Positions 1 through 4,666 of a stretch of DNA of 7,505 bases are shown here, in pieces. Position 1 is the first letter of the stretch. Every line of letters begins with the position of its first letter. Source of the stretch: an uncultured Caulobacteraceae bacterium (GTDB lineage: Bacteria; Pseudomonadota; Alphaproteobacteria; Caulobacterales; TH1-2); the NCBI GenBank assembly GCA_937967425.1, contig CALBST010000086.1:1-7505 (forward strand). The letters are read 5' to 3'. The notes under the pieces were generated by a model, which was not told where the DNA came from, did no database searches, and worked only from the letters and a program-made list of their open reading frames with translations. The translations under genes and the position numbers were made by a program.

Positions 1-458
1 TGGTTCTTCGGGAAATTGAGCGCGGTGAAATTGTTGAAGTCGGTCTCGATGTCGGGACCTTCTTCGACGGTGAAGCCCATCTCGCCGAAGATGGCGGCCA
101 TCTCTTCCATCACTTGTGAAACAGGATGGATGGTGCCGAGGCGCGGTTTCACCGGCGGTAGCGTGACGTCAACGGCTTCGGCCAGAAGCTGACGATCGAG
201 CGCAGCTTCAGCCATCGCCGCTTTCTTGGTGACGATCTCTTCGATGATTTTGTCCTTGAGCAGGTTCAAGGCGCCGCCGAACGTCTTGCGTTCCTCCGGG
301 CTCATCGCGCCCAGGTTCTTCATGAGCGCGGAAATGCTGCCCTGCTTGCCGAGCGCTTCAACGCGTAACGCTTCCAGCGACGTTTCGTCGTTCGCCGCCG
401 CGACACGCGCCATGAGATCGGCCTCCAAGGCCGCCAAATCAGTGGTTTGACCGTTCAT
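1..458 (-). CDS. pheS: Phenylalanine--tRNA ligase alpha subunit, N-terminal part (cut by window edge)
   Basis: The alpha chain of the cytoplasmic (alpha-beta)2 enzyme that charges tRNA-Phe. Only the first 152 residues are visible; the gene runs off the left edge, and the whole protein would normally be about 340-360 residues. Residues 1-95 are the charged helical arm that precedes the catalytic core in PheS, including the typical run ALGKQGSISALMKNLG (35-50). The core begins at about 105 with GTIHPVSQVMEEM (108-120) and continues into EEGPDIETDFNNFTALNFP (132-150), a class II synthetase segment characteristic of PheS. The ATG at 456-458 gives a family-like N-terminus, but no clear Shine-Dalgarno precedes it. 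It lies downstream of rpmI-rplT on the same strand, as in many bacteria; pheT presumably follows outside the window. A terminator lies between rplT and pheS, so expression needs read-through or its own promoter. Confidence 0.97.
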   Translation of the reverse strand, partial: MNGQTTDLAALEADLMARVAAANDETSLEALRVEALGKQGSISALMKNLGAMSPEERKTFGGALNLLKDKIIEEIVTKKAAMAEAALDRQLLAEAVDVTLPPVKPRLGTIHPVSQVMEEMAAIFGEMGFTVEEGPDIETDFNNFTALNFPKN

Positions 459-560
459 CGGCGGTGTTTAGCGGATCGAGCTGGGCCGAAGCAATTTGGC
501 TGAACCCGTCCGCTACCTTCCTTTTTGCAACGTTGACGCTCGTTTCGGATCCCGGAAACG

Positions 561-593
561 AAAACGGGCGAGAGCATCGCTGCCCTCGCCCGT
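561..593 (-). terminator. Intrinsic terminator after rplT
   Basis: Read on the minus strand, ACGGGCGAG (593-585) and CTCGCCCGT (572-564) form a perfect 9-bp GC-rich stem with a 12-base loop, followed directly by a short T run (564-561). It starts 25 bases after the rplT stop and ends about 100 bases before pheS. It most likely ends the ribosomal-protein transcript, fully or partly. A second small inverted repeat (CGTTTC/GAAACG, 541-560) follows it, so a composite attenuating structure ahead of pheS is possible. Confidence 0.8.
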
Positions 594-618
594 CGGATCG
601 TGTGGTGAGCTCAGCAGC

Positions 619-975
619 TTACTTCAGCGCGCCTTGCGCTTGGGCGATGAGGCCCTTGAAGGCTGCCGGCTCGTTCATGGCGATGTCAGCCATCACCTTG
701 CGATCGAGCGTGATCCCAGCCTTCGTCAGGCCGGCGATAAATCGCGAGTATGTGAGGCCCTCTTCGCGGACAGCCGCGTTGATGCGCTGGATCCAAAGAG
801 CGCGGAAGTTGCGCTTCTTGGCCTTGCGATCGCGGTAGGCGTAGAGGCCGGCCTTCTCGACCGCGGCGTTCGCGGTGCGGAAGGTGTTCGAGCGACGGCC
901 GTAATAGCCCTTCGCCTTCTTCAGAACTTTCTTGTGACGAGCGTGCGCTGTGACGCCGCCTTTAACGCGTGCCAT
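619..975 (-). CDS. rplT: 50S ribosomal protein L20
   Basis: L20 is an early-assembling 23S rRNA-binding protein of the large subunit; in several bacteria it also represses its own operon by binding mRNA. The 118-residue length is that of the family. The very basic N-terminus ([20 protein letters not shown], residues 1-20) and the following [13 protein letters not shown] (23-35) are diagnostic, as are [20 protein letters not shown] (48-67) and the C-terminal globular part with [11 protein letters not shown] (73-83). The start is well placed: GGAG lies 8 bases upstream in the 14-base gap after rpmI. It is co-transcribed with rpmI and followed by a strong hairpin terminator. Nothing in the protein is unusual. 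Confidence 0.99.
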   Translation of the reverse strand: MARVKGGVTAHARHKKVLKKAKGYYGRRSNTFRTANAAVEKAGLYAYRDRKAKKRNFRALWIQRINAAVREEGLTYSRFIAGLTKAGITLDRKVMADIAMNEPAAFKGLIAQAQGALK

Positions 976-989
976 GGGTCAGTCTCCGC

Positions 990-1193
990 TCAATCGAGGC
1001 CGTAGGGGATCCAGAGCTTCACGCGCTTGGCGTCAGCATCTGCGATCGTGTCCATGCCGCGGTTTTGGCGGATGTATTTCCCGTTGTGGCTGATCAGGCG
1101 GTGGCGCTTGCCGGCGGCGCCGGCCTTCACTTTGCCCGAGGCCGTGAGCTTGAAGCGTTTTTTGACGCCGCTCTTGGTCTTCAGTTTCGGCAT
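990..1193 (-). CDS. rpmI: 50S ribosomal protein L35
   Basis: A small basic protein of the large ribosomal subunit, 67 residues, the normal size. The opening [20 protein letters not shown] (1-20) is the L35 signature, followed by the [20 protein letters not shown] region (27-46) and a short tail ending WIPYGLD (61-67), comparable to the PY-containing ends of other alphaproteobacterial L35 proteins. The start has a good ribosome binding site (AGAGGA, four bases before the ATG). It is the first gene of rpmI-rplT here. infC, which commonly sits directly upstream of rpmI, is instead about 1.8 kb away. The leader on the minus strand carries a terminator/antiterminator-like set of pairings, so attenuation is a plausible control. 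Confidence 0.98.
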   Translation of the reverse strand: MPKLKTKSGVKKRFKLTASGKVKAGAAGKRHRLISHNGKYIRQNRGMDTIADADAKRVKLWIPYGLD

Positions 1194-1575
1194 TTCATCC
1201 TCTTTGGATCAGGGCGCGGGACCGAAACCCCACGCAAAAAGGGTCGCCACGGCATGCCGTACAGGCCGGGCCACCCAAGAAGGCGGGGCTGATAGCATAG
1301 GGGTTCCGGCCCGGCAATGGGCCGGGAGGGGTAAGTTCGCCGGCATTCCGCCGATTTACCGCGGTCCATGACTGGGCCCTCGCAGGGTCCTGCCACGCGC
1401 TGGCGGCTGGCATCGGCGGCGTGTTTGGCCTGCGTGGGGCCGGCGTCACGACCAGGCTGAAAGTCAGCGCGTGGCTTAACCGCTGGCGCTAAGGCTCATC
1501 CCACATTGCGCCGAGATTTAGGCTCCCTGGCCCGGTTGAGGGCGGCTAGAGTAAAAGTCGGCGGGAGATGCCCAA
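1194..1575. other. 382-base divergent gap between rpmI and the membrane-protein gene
   Basis: The rpmI-proximal 130 bases hold the putative attenuator described separately, and also a 12-base perfect palindrome ACGGCATGCCGT (1249-1260) that competes with the terminator stem. In the rest (about 1330-1560) I see no convincing gene, no tRNA and no clear sigma70-type promoter on either strand. Short open frames on both strands here are low-complexity, proline/arginine-rich and look like chance frames in GC-rich DNA. Promoters for both flanking genes must lie here but cannot be assigned by eye. Confidence 0.5.
1236..1325 (-). promoter_or_regulatory. Putative attenuator in the rpmI-rplT leader
   Basis: All pairings are on the minus-strand RNA. 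A terminator-like hairpin has its 5' arm at 1276-1265 and 3' arm at 1253-1241: 4 + 3 + 4 base pairs with one G/G mismatch and one bulged base, an 11-base loop, then five Ts (1240-1236), ending 42 bases before the rpmI ATG. The whole 5' arm can instead pair with an upstream strand: 1265-1272 with 1308-1315 (8 perfect bp) and 1273-1276 with 1301-1304 (4 bp). That upstream strand can in turn be held by its own hairpin (1306-1312 with 1319-1325, 7 bp). Three competing states of this kind are the usual layout of transcription attenuation. L20-controlled attenuation of the equivalent operon is known in Bacillus; linking it to L20 here is inference. GC-rich sequence makes chance pairing easier, so confidence is moderate. 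Confidence 0.45.
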
Positions 1576-1998
1576 ATGAGACAGCCAAAGACCCTGGCCG
1601 AGGCCAAGGAAATTTTCCGGGAGGAGAAAGCCAAGGTCACCGGCTCGCTTTCGGCGATCGCGGGGTCGCGCTGGCTGATGGCGATCCTGGCGACGTTGGT
1701 GATCGCGTTTGGGACGCACTTGGCGTTCGCGCCGGCCCGGCTGCCGGCGGTGGGCGGGGTGAGCCTGGCGGCGGTCGGCCTGCCGCCGACCGTGGATTTC
1801 GGCTTCGCCGGCGATCAGGCCAAGCAAGCGGCGGAGGCGGCGCGCAATTCAGAGGCGCGCACGCGGGCGCAGGAATTCGTCGCGGCCAACCAGGAGCGCA
1901 TTCCGATCTTCAACGCGGTGATGTTCGGTCTTTCGCTGCTGCTCTTGCTGGGAAACATGTGGATCATGACGAAGCGACGGCCTTACAGCCGGGGCTAG
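1576..1998 (+). CDS. Small two-helix membrane protein of unknown function
   Basis: I do not recognise a family. The 140-residue protein has a charged N-terminus (1-32, four Lys in the first 20), a first hydrophobic helix (about 33-52, WLMAILATLVIAFGTHLAFA), a central region of about 60 residues, and a second hydrophobic helix (about 112-131, FNAVMFGLSLLLLLGNMWIM) followed by the basic tail TKRRPYSRG. The positive-inside rule puts both ends in the cytoplasm and the central region in the periplasm. The later part of that region (79-108) is rich in Ala, Glu and Arg and probably helical. The start is supported by GGGAG eight bases upstream; the ATG nine bases earlier opens a frame that stops after three codons. 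Codon use looks normal for the window. It may be co-transcribed with the GIY-YIG gene, which begins six bases after its stop. Confidence 0.85.
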   Translation: MRQPKTLAEAKEIFREEKAKVTGSLSAIAGSRWLMAILATLVIAFGTHLAFAPARLPAVGGVSLAAVGLPPTVDFGFAGDQAKQAAEAARNSEARTRAQEFVAANQERIPIFNAVMFGLSLLLLLGNMWIMTKRRPYSRG

Positions 1999-2004
1999 CT
2001 TCCG

Positions 2005-2337
2005 ATGCGCGTCGACGAGAGCAGGCTCACGGCGACGTACATGATGGCGAGCCGGCGGCACGGGACGATTTATCTTGGCTCGGCGCTCGATTTGATTGTG
2101 CGGGTGAACGAGCACCGCGAAGGCATTGGTTCGAGATTCGTTGCCAGATATGGCGTGACGAAGCTGGTTTGGTTCGAGCCGTTCATGCTTGTCGCTGATG
2201 CGCGCGTGCGTGAGTACGAGTTGAAGAAATGGCGGCGGGACTGGAAGGTCGAGCTGATCGAGCAGAATAATCCCGACTGGTCTGATCTGTTTCCGATCTT
2301 AACCGGCGCGATTTTGCCAAAGCCCAAGAAGCCCTAG
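2005..2337 (+). CDS. GIY-YIG nuclease superfamily protein (UPF0213/YhbQ-like)
   Basis: A single-domain protein of 110 residues resembling the short GIY-YIG proteins. The first motif is degenerate (TYMMA, 11-15, where relatives have a YVYIL-type strand). The second is clear (GTIYLG, 20-25). The helix with the expected catalytic arginine follows (DLIVRVNEH, 29-37; R33), then RYGVTKLVWFE (48-58) and the segment carrying the expected metal-binding glutamate (RVREYELKKWRRDWKVELIE, 67-86; E70). NPDWSDL (89-95) is the usual end of the domain. The fold suggests phosphodiester cleavage of DNA, but the substrates of stand-alone members are mostly unknown. The start could be 2005 or the ATG at 2041; neither has a strong Shine-Dalgarno, and 2005 keeps the first motif. 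The stop is only three bases from a large nested palindrome, which may be functionally linked. The gene breaks the usual infC-rpmI linkage, consistent with insertion. Confidence 0.88.
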   Translation: MRVDESRLTATYMMASRRHGTIYLGSALDLIVRVNEHREGIGSRFVARYGVTKLVWFEPFMLVADARVREYELKKWRRDWKVELIEQNNPDWSDLFPILTGAILPKPKKP

Positions 2338-2340
2338 CTC

Positions 2341-2491
2341 CACCCTTTCCCGGGGCGATGCGAAGCATCGAACCCGGGACCCATTGCCACGGAGCGTTGC
2401 GTTTGCATCGGGACGCGTAGCGTCTCGACGTTACAGGACCTGAGCTAATGGGTCCCGGGTTCTTCGCTGCGCGAAGCCCCGGGAAAGGGTG
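2341..2491. repeat. 151-base nested palindrome with cruciform geometry (REP/MITE-like)
   Basis: Four perfect pairings nest in one another. The outer stem is 16 bp (2341-2356 with 2476-2491) and the inner stem is also 16 bp (2370-2385 with 2447-2462). Between them, each side carries its own mini-hairpin: GATGC-GAA-GCATC (2357-2369) on the left and TTCGC-TGC-GCGAA (2463-2475) on the right. The central 61 bases contain a further hairpin (2409-2416 with 2420-2427, 8 bp with one wobble). The outer stem extends by three pairs (2338-2340 with 2493-2495) past one bulged base. Folded, it makes a four-way junction. It fills the gap between the convergent GIY-YIG and lipoprotein genes almost to the base. 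It could be a repetitive extragenic palindrome, a small mobile element, or a bidirectional transcript end, although there is no T run. Copy number cannot be judged from one window. Confidence 0.9.
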
Positions 2492-2495
2492 TGAG

Positions 2496-2933
2496 TTAGC
2501 TGCGTCGAAAGCCGAAGCGGTACGGCGGCTTGCCGTTGGGCCAGTCGGTCCACGAACCGGGTGAGACCACGGCCAACGTGAAGTTTCCACGCGGCGTTTG
2601 AAGACCCTCTGCATTGTCTTCGATTTCGCGTTCGCCGACGCCCTCGATGTTCACGCGCAAGCGCAAGCGGCCGGCCCAGACGCAGCGGGCGTTTTGCGGG
2701 CAGCGGCTGTCTTCCAACACTTCCAGCGGACGCACGCGGAGGCCGTTGCCGAGGTCTGCGGTTTCGTTGATGCCAGCGGCGACAATGCCCTCGCCGCGCA
2801 GAGCTTCAGCGCGCTGTTCGAGATCCATGCGGATGTGTTCGGGCTGCGGCGTCGGCGTTGGTTCGCCAGCGCCGCCGGCCGGCGCGGTGGCGCAGGCAGC
2901 CAGGGCGAAAGCCGCAAACAGAATCGCACGCAT
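2496..2933 (-). CDS. Small predicted lipoprotein with a DSRCP/CVWAG motif
   Basis: The 145-residue product starts with a short signal sequence ending in a lipobox (LAAC, residues 11-14), so C14 should be lipidated and the protein anchored in the outer or inner membrane, facing the periplasm. A Pro/Gly-rich linker (about 17-32) follows. The domain core contains EDSRCPQNARCVWAG (74-88) with two cysteines (C78, C84) that could form a disulfide; this motif recurs in small uncharacterised bacterial lipoproteins, and I know no established function. The rest looks beta-rich, ending in YRFGFRRS. AAGGAG lies ten bases before the ATG. It begins 67 bases after the infC stop on the same strand, so it may share the infC transcript, but no functional link to translation is evident. 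Confidence 0.88.
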   Translation of the reverse strand: MRAILFAAFALAACATAPAGGAGEPTPTPQPEHIRMDLEQRAEALRGEGIVAAGINETADLGNGLRVRPLEVLEDSRCPQNARCVWAGRLRLRVNIEGVGEREIEDNAEGLQTPRGNFTLAVVSPGSWTDWPNGKPPYRFGFRRS

Positions 2934-3000
2934 AGATACGTCTCTCCTTGGTTGCGGCGATCTAAGCGCCCTTTGGCTGAACGGCGCCTGAGACGCGCGC

Positions 3001-3546
3001 TTAGGCGCGCGGCGCCATCACCATCACGACCTGACGGCCTTCGAAGCGCGGCTCGTGCTCAACCTTGGCGATGCCGTCGAGCTCCTGGCGCATGCGCTCC
3101 AAGAGATCCATGCCGAGATTGGTGTGCTGCATTTCGCGGCCGCGGAAGCGAAGCGTGACCTTCACCTTGTCGCCTTCTTCGAAAAAGCGATGGATGGCCT
3201 TCATCTTCACTTGGTAGTCGTGGTCATCAATGTTCGGGCGAACCTTGATTTCCTTGAGCTCGACGCGCTTGGCTTTTTTGCGCGTCTCAGCCTTCTTCTT
3301 CTGCTCCTCGAACCGGAACTTGCCGTAGTCGAGAATTTTGCAGACAGGCGGGTTCGAGTTGGGCGCCACCTCGACCAGATCGAGACCGGCTTCGCGGGCT
3401 GCGTCGAGCGCCGCTGAGATCGGCATTTCGCCCTGCTTCTCTCCCTCTGCATCGATGAGGAGCACGCGGGGCGTTCCGCGGATTTCCTCATTCACCCGCG
3501 GGCCATCCTTTGAAGGGGGCGGCGCGGCGTATGGACGTCTGGCTAT
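3001..3546 (-). CDS. infC: Translation initiation factor IF-3, probable ATA start
   Basis: IF3 binds the 30S subunit, prevents premature 50S joining and rejects wrong start codons and tRNAs. The two-domain protein is recognised from VNEEIR through [20 protein letters not shown] and [20 protein letters not shown] (N-domain and linker), then the C-domain with [15 protein letters not shown] and [10 protein letters not shown], ending VVMVMAPRA. The first standard start is GTG at 3495 (164 residues), but it has no well-placed ribosome site and cuts off conserved sequence. The frame stays open upstream and reads [16 protein letters not shown] just before VNEEIR, as in alphaproteobacterial IF3. The only sensible start there is ATA at 3546-3544, with AGGAG (3559-3555) exactly 8 bases upstream. 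That gives 181 residues, the usual size. Rare start codons in infC underlie known autoregulation, because IF3 discriminates against them. Coordinates use the ATA start. Confidence 0.95.
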   Translation of the reverse strand: MARRPYAAPPPSKDGPRVNEEIRGTPRVLLIDAEGEKQGEMPISAALDAAREAGLDLVEVAPNSNPPVCKILDYGKFRFEEQKKKAETRKKAKRVELKEIKVRPNIDDHDYQVKMKAIHRFFEEGDKVKVTLRFRGREMQHTNLGMDLLERMRQELDGIAKVEHEPRFEGRQVVMVMAPRA

Positions 3547-3554
3547 CGGGCATT

Positions 3555-3559
3555 CTCCT
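3555..3559 (-). promoter_or_regulatory. Ribosome binding site deciding the infC ATA start
   Basis: AGGAG on the minus strand is 8 bases from the in-frame ATA (3546-3544), an ideal distance. It is only one base from an out-of-frame ATG (3553-3551), too close for efficient use; that ATG opens a 21-codon frame ending at 3488. The GTG at 3495 is about 60 bases away. The site therefore favours the ATA. Confidence 0.75.
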
Positions 3560-3571
3560 GTAGCTGTTGAT

Positions 3572-3590
3572 AAAACGCGGCGAAGCCGCG
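3572..3590 (-). terminator. Terminator-like hairpin between the GT9 gene and infC
   Basis: On the minus strand CGCGGC-TTC-GCCGCG (3590-3576) forms a 6-bp all-GC stem with a tight three-base loop, extendable by a G-U pair, followed by four Ts (3575-3572). It lies 53 bases after the GT9 stop and 25 bases before the infC ATA start. It may end the glycosyltransferase transcript. Because so little space remains before infC, the infC promoter probably lies upstream of it, placing the hairpin in the infC leader. Confidence 0.6.
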
Positions 3591-3642
3591 CCCTTTCGGA
3601 CGCGGACTCACTATCGGAATATTGCCTTTCACGAGCCCCGCA

Positions 3643-4656
3643 TCAAGCGGTGGCGGCGTGGCGATAGACGCCGCAATTGCGCAATTGGCGGTCAACCTGA
3701 TCCACCGGCAGGTCGGCGACGACCGCAGCGGTGAATTCCACCACCCCGGAACGGCCACGCGGCGCGGCTGGTGCGCCCTTCGCCGTCGAGGAGAGGAACA
3801 CCAGGCACGGCGCGCCGGCGGCGGCGGCCACATGCATCAGCTCGACATCATCGCCAACCGCAAAGGACGCCCGCTCGGCCAGGGCAATGCACTGGAAGAG
3901 GTCCGGGCGGGTGACGAGGTTCTTGGCGCGCGGTTCAGCCTTGGCGATGGCGGCGCCGATCGGGCGCTCCTCCGTGCCGCCGAGCACGACCGGGGTCACA
4001 CCGTTATTGGCGATGCGCTGGGCCAGTTCGACGTACTTGGCTTCTGGCCAGCGGCGGTTGAATTCGGCGTCCGAGCCGCGGGGCAACAGCAGCACATACG
4101 AGCCACGGATGCCGAAATAGTCCGGCAGCAGCCGCGGCGCGTCGCGCATGGTCGAGCGGAGCCAACCCAGTTCCGGCATCAAGGGCTCGGGACTCAGCCC
4201 CGCCTTTTCCAATTGTGCGCTCATGCGGTCGAGCGGGTGCATATCCGCGCGCTCGGGATCCAGGAACGCGTGGCTGGCGCCGGCGACCGGGCCGGACCAC
4301 TTGGGCGGCCAGGGCCTTAGACCCTGGAAGTAGTTGTTGGTGCGGCTCGACCCTTCAAGGTCGTAGACCATGTCGTACTTCGCGCCGCGCAGACGCTTGA
4401 TCAAATTGGTGATCGCCTGCGGCTCGGTGGGTTTGCCGTCCGCTTCCACGGCGTCGAAATACGGGGCTTTTTCCGCCAGCTCTTTCGTGGCCTCGGTGGT
4501 GAGCAGCGTGATCCGCGCGCCGACATGCTCTTCGCGAATACGTTTGGCGGCGGCGAGCGCCTGGACAAACGCGGCGATGCCGCCGAGCTGAATGACCAGC
4601 ACGCGTTTGGCGCTTGTATCGCCTGCGGCTTCCTGGGCTGGCTTGCGCCAGATCAT
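3643..4656 (-). CDS. Glycosyltransferase family 9 (heptosyltransferase-like) protein with altered active-site motifs
   Basis: GT9 enzymes transfer heptose (or a related sugar) from a nucleotide donor onto lipopolysaccharide core at the cytoplasmic face. The 337-residue length and both Rossmann halves fit. The N-terminal half has RVLVIQLGG (18-26), ARITLLTTEA (47-56), YDMVYDLEGSSRTNNYFQGL (94-113) and MHPLDRMSAQLEKAGL (139-154). The C-terminal half has YVLLLPRGS (187-195), RRWPEAKYVELAQRI (201-215), PVVLGGTEE (222-230) and GDDVELMHVAAAAGAPCLVF (268-287). Two conserved sites are changed. The Gly-Asp after the first glycine-rich loop, whose Asp is the proposed catalytic base in WaaC, is Ala-Ala (28-29). 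The donor-site N-D-T-G-P-M-H pattern is D-D-V-E-L-M-H. It may have a different role or be inactive. The start has GGAG at 8 bases, overlapping the GT4 stop region, so the two genes are translationally close. Confidence 0.9.
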   Translation of the reverse strand: MIWRKPAQEAAGDTSAKRVLVIQLGGIAAFVQALAAAKRIREEHVGARITLLTTEATKELAEKAPYFDAVEADGKPTEPQAITNLIKRLRGAKYDMVYDLEGSSRTNNYFQGLRPWPPKWSGPVAGASHAFLDPERADMHPLDRMSAQLEKAGLSPEPLMPELGWLRSTMRDAPRLLPDYFGIRGSYVLLLPRGSDAEFNRRWPEAKYVELAQRIANNGVTPVVLGGTEERPIGAAIAKAEPRAKNLVTRPDLFQCIALAERASFAVGDDVELMHVAAAAGAPCLVFLSSTAKGAPAAPRGRSGVVEFTAAVVADLPVDQVDRQLRNCGVYRHAATA

Positions 4657-4666
4657 TCCGTCTCTC

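Noticed and set aside
1195..1449. Minus-strand frames upstream of rpmI as a small leader gene.
   Set aside because: Pro/Arg-rich with no ribosome site or homology, and overlapping the structured leader.
1506..2198. A 230-residue open frame on the plus strand overlapping the membrane-protein and GIY-YIG genes.
   Set aside because: It is the +1 shadow of the membrane-protein frame, with Gly/Arg-rich low-complexity sequence and no ribosome site, while the overlapping frames have clear protein character.
2370..2470. The palindrome as a tRNA or tRNA fragment (it contains GGGTTC-like T-arm text).
   Set aside because: No cloverleaf with acceptor, D and anticodon arms can be drawn; the pairings are those of nested 16-bp stems.
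2183..2614. A minus-strand open frame running through the palindrome.
   Set aside because: It overlaps real genes on both sides, its translation merely reads the palindrome arms, and no start signal is seen.
2933..3000. A terminator between infC and the lipoprotein gene.
   Set aside because: Only a weak 5-bp GC pairing without a proper T run is visible.
2598..3158. A 186-residue plus-strand frame across the lipoprotein and the end of infC.
   Set aside because: Antisense to two well-supported genes; Arg/Ala-rich shadow.
3488..3553. A 21-codon ATG frame overlapping the infC start as a regulatory upstream ORF.
   Set aside because: Its ATG is only one base from the Shine-Dalgarno, too close for efficient initiation; kept only as a remark under infC.
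3622..4320. A 232-residue open frame on the plus strand.
   Set aside because: Antisense to the GT9 gene, no domain, and composition typical of a shadow frame.
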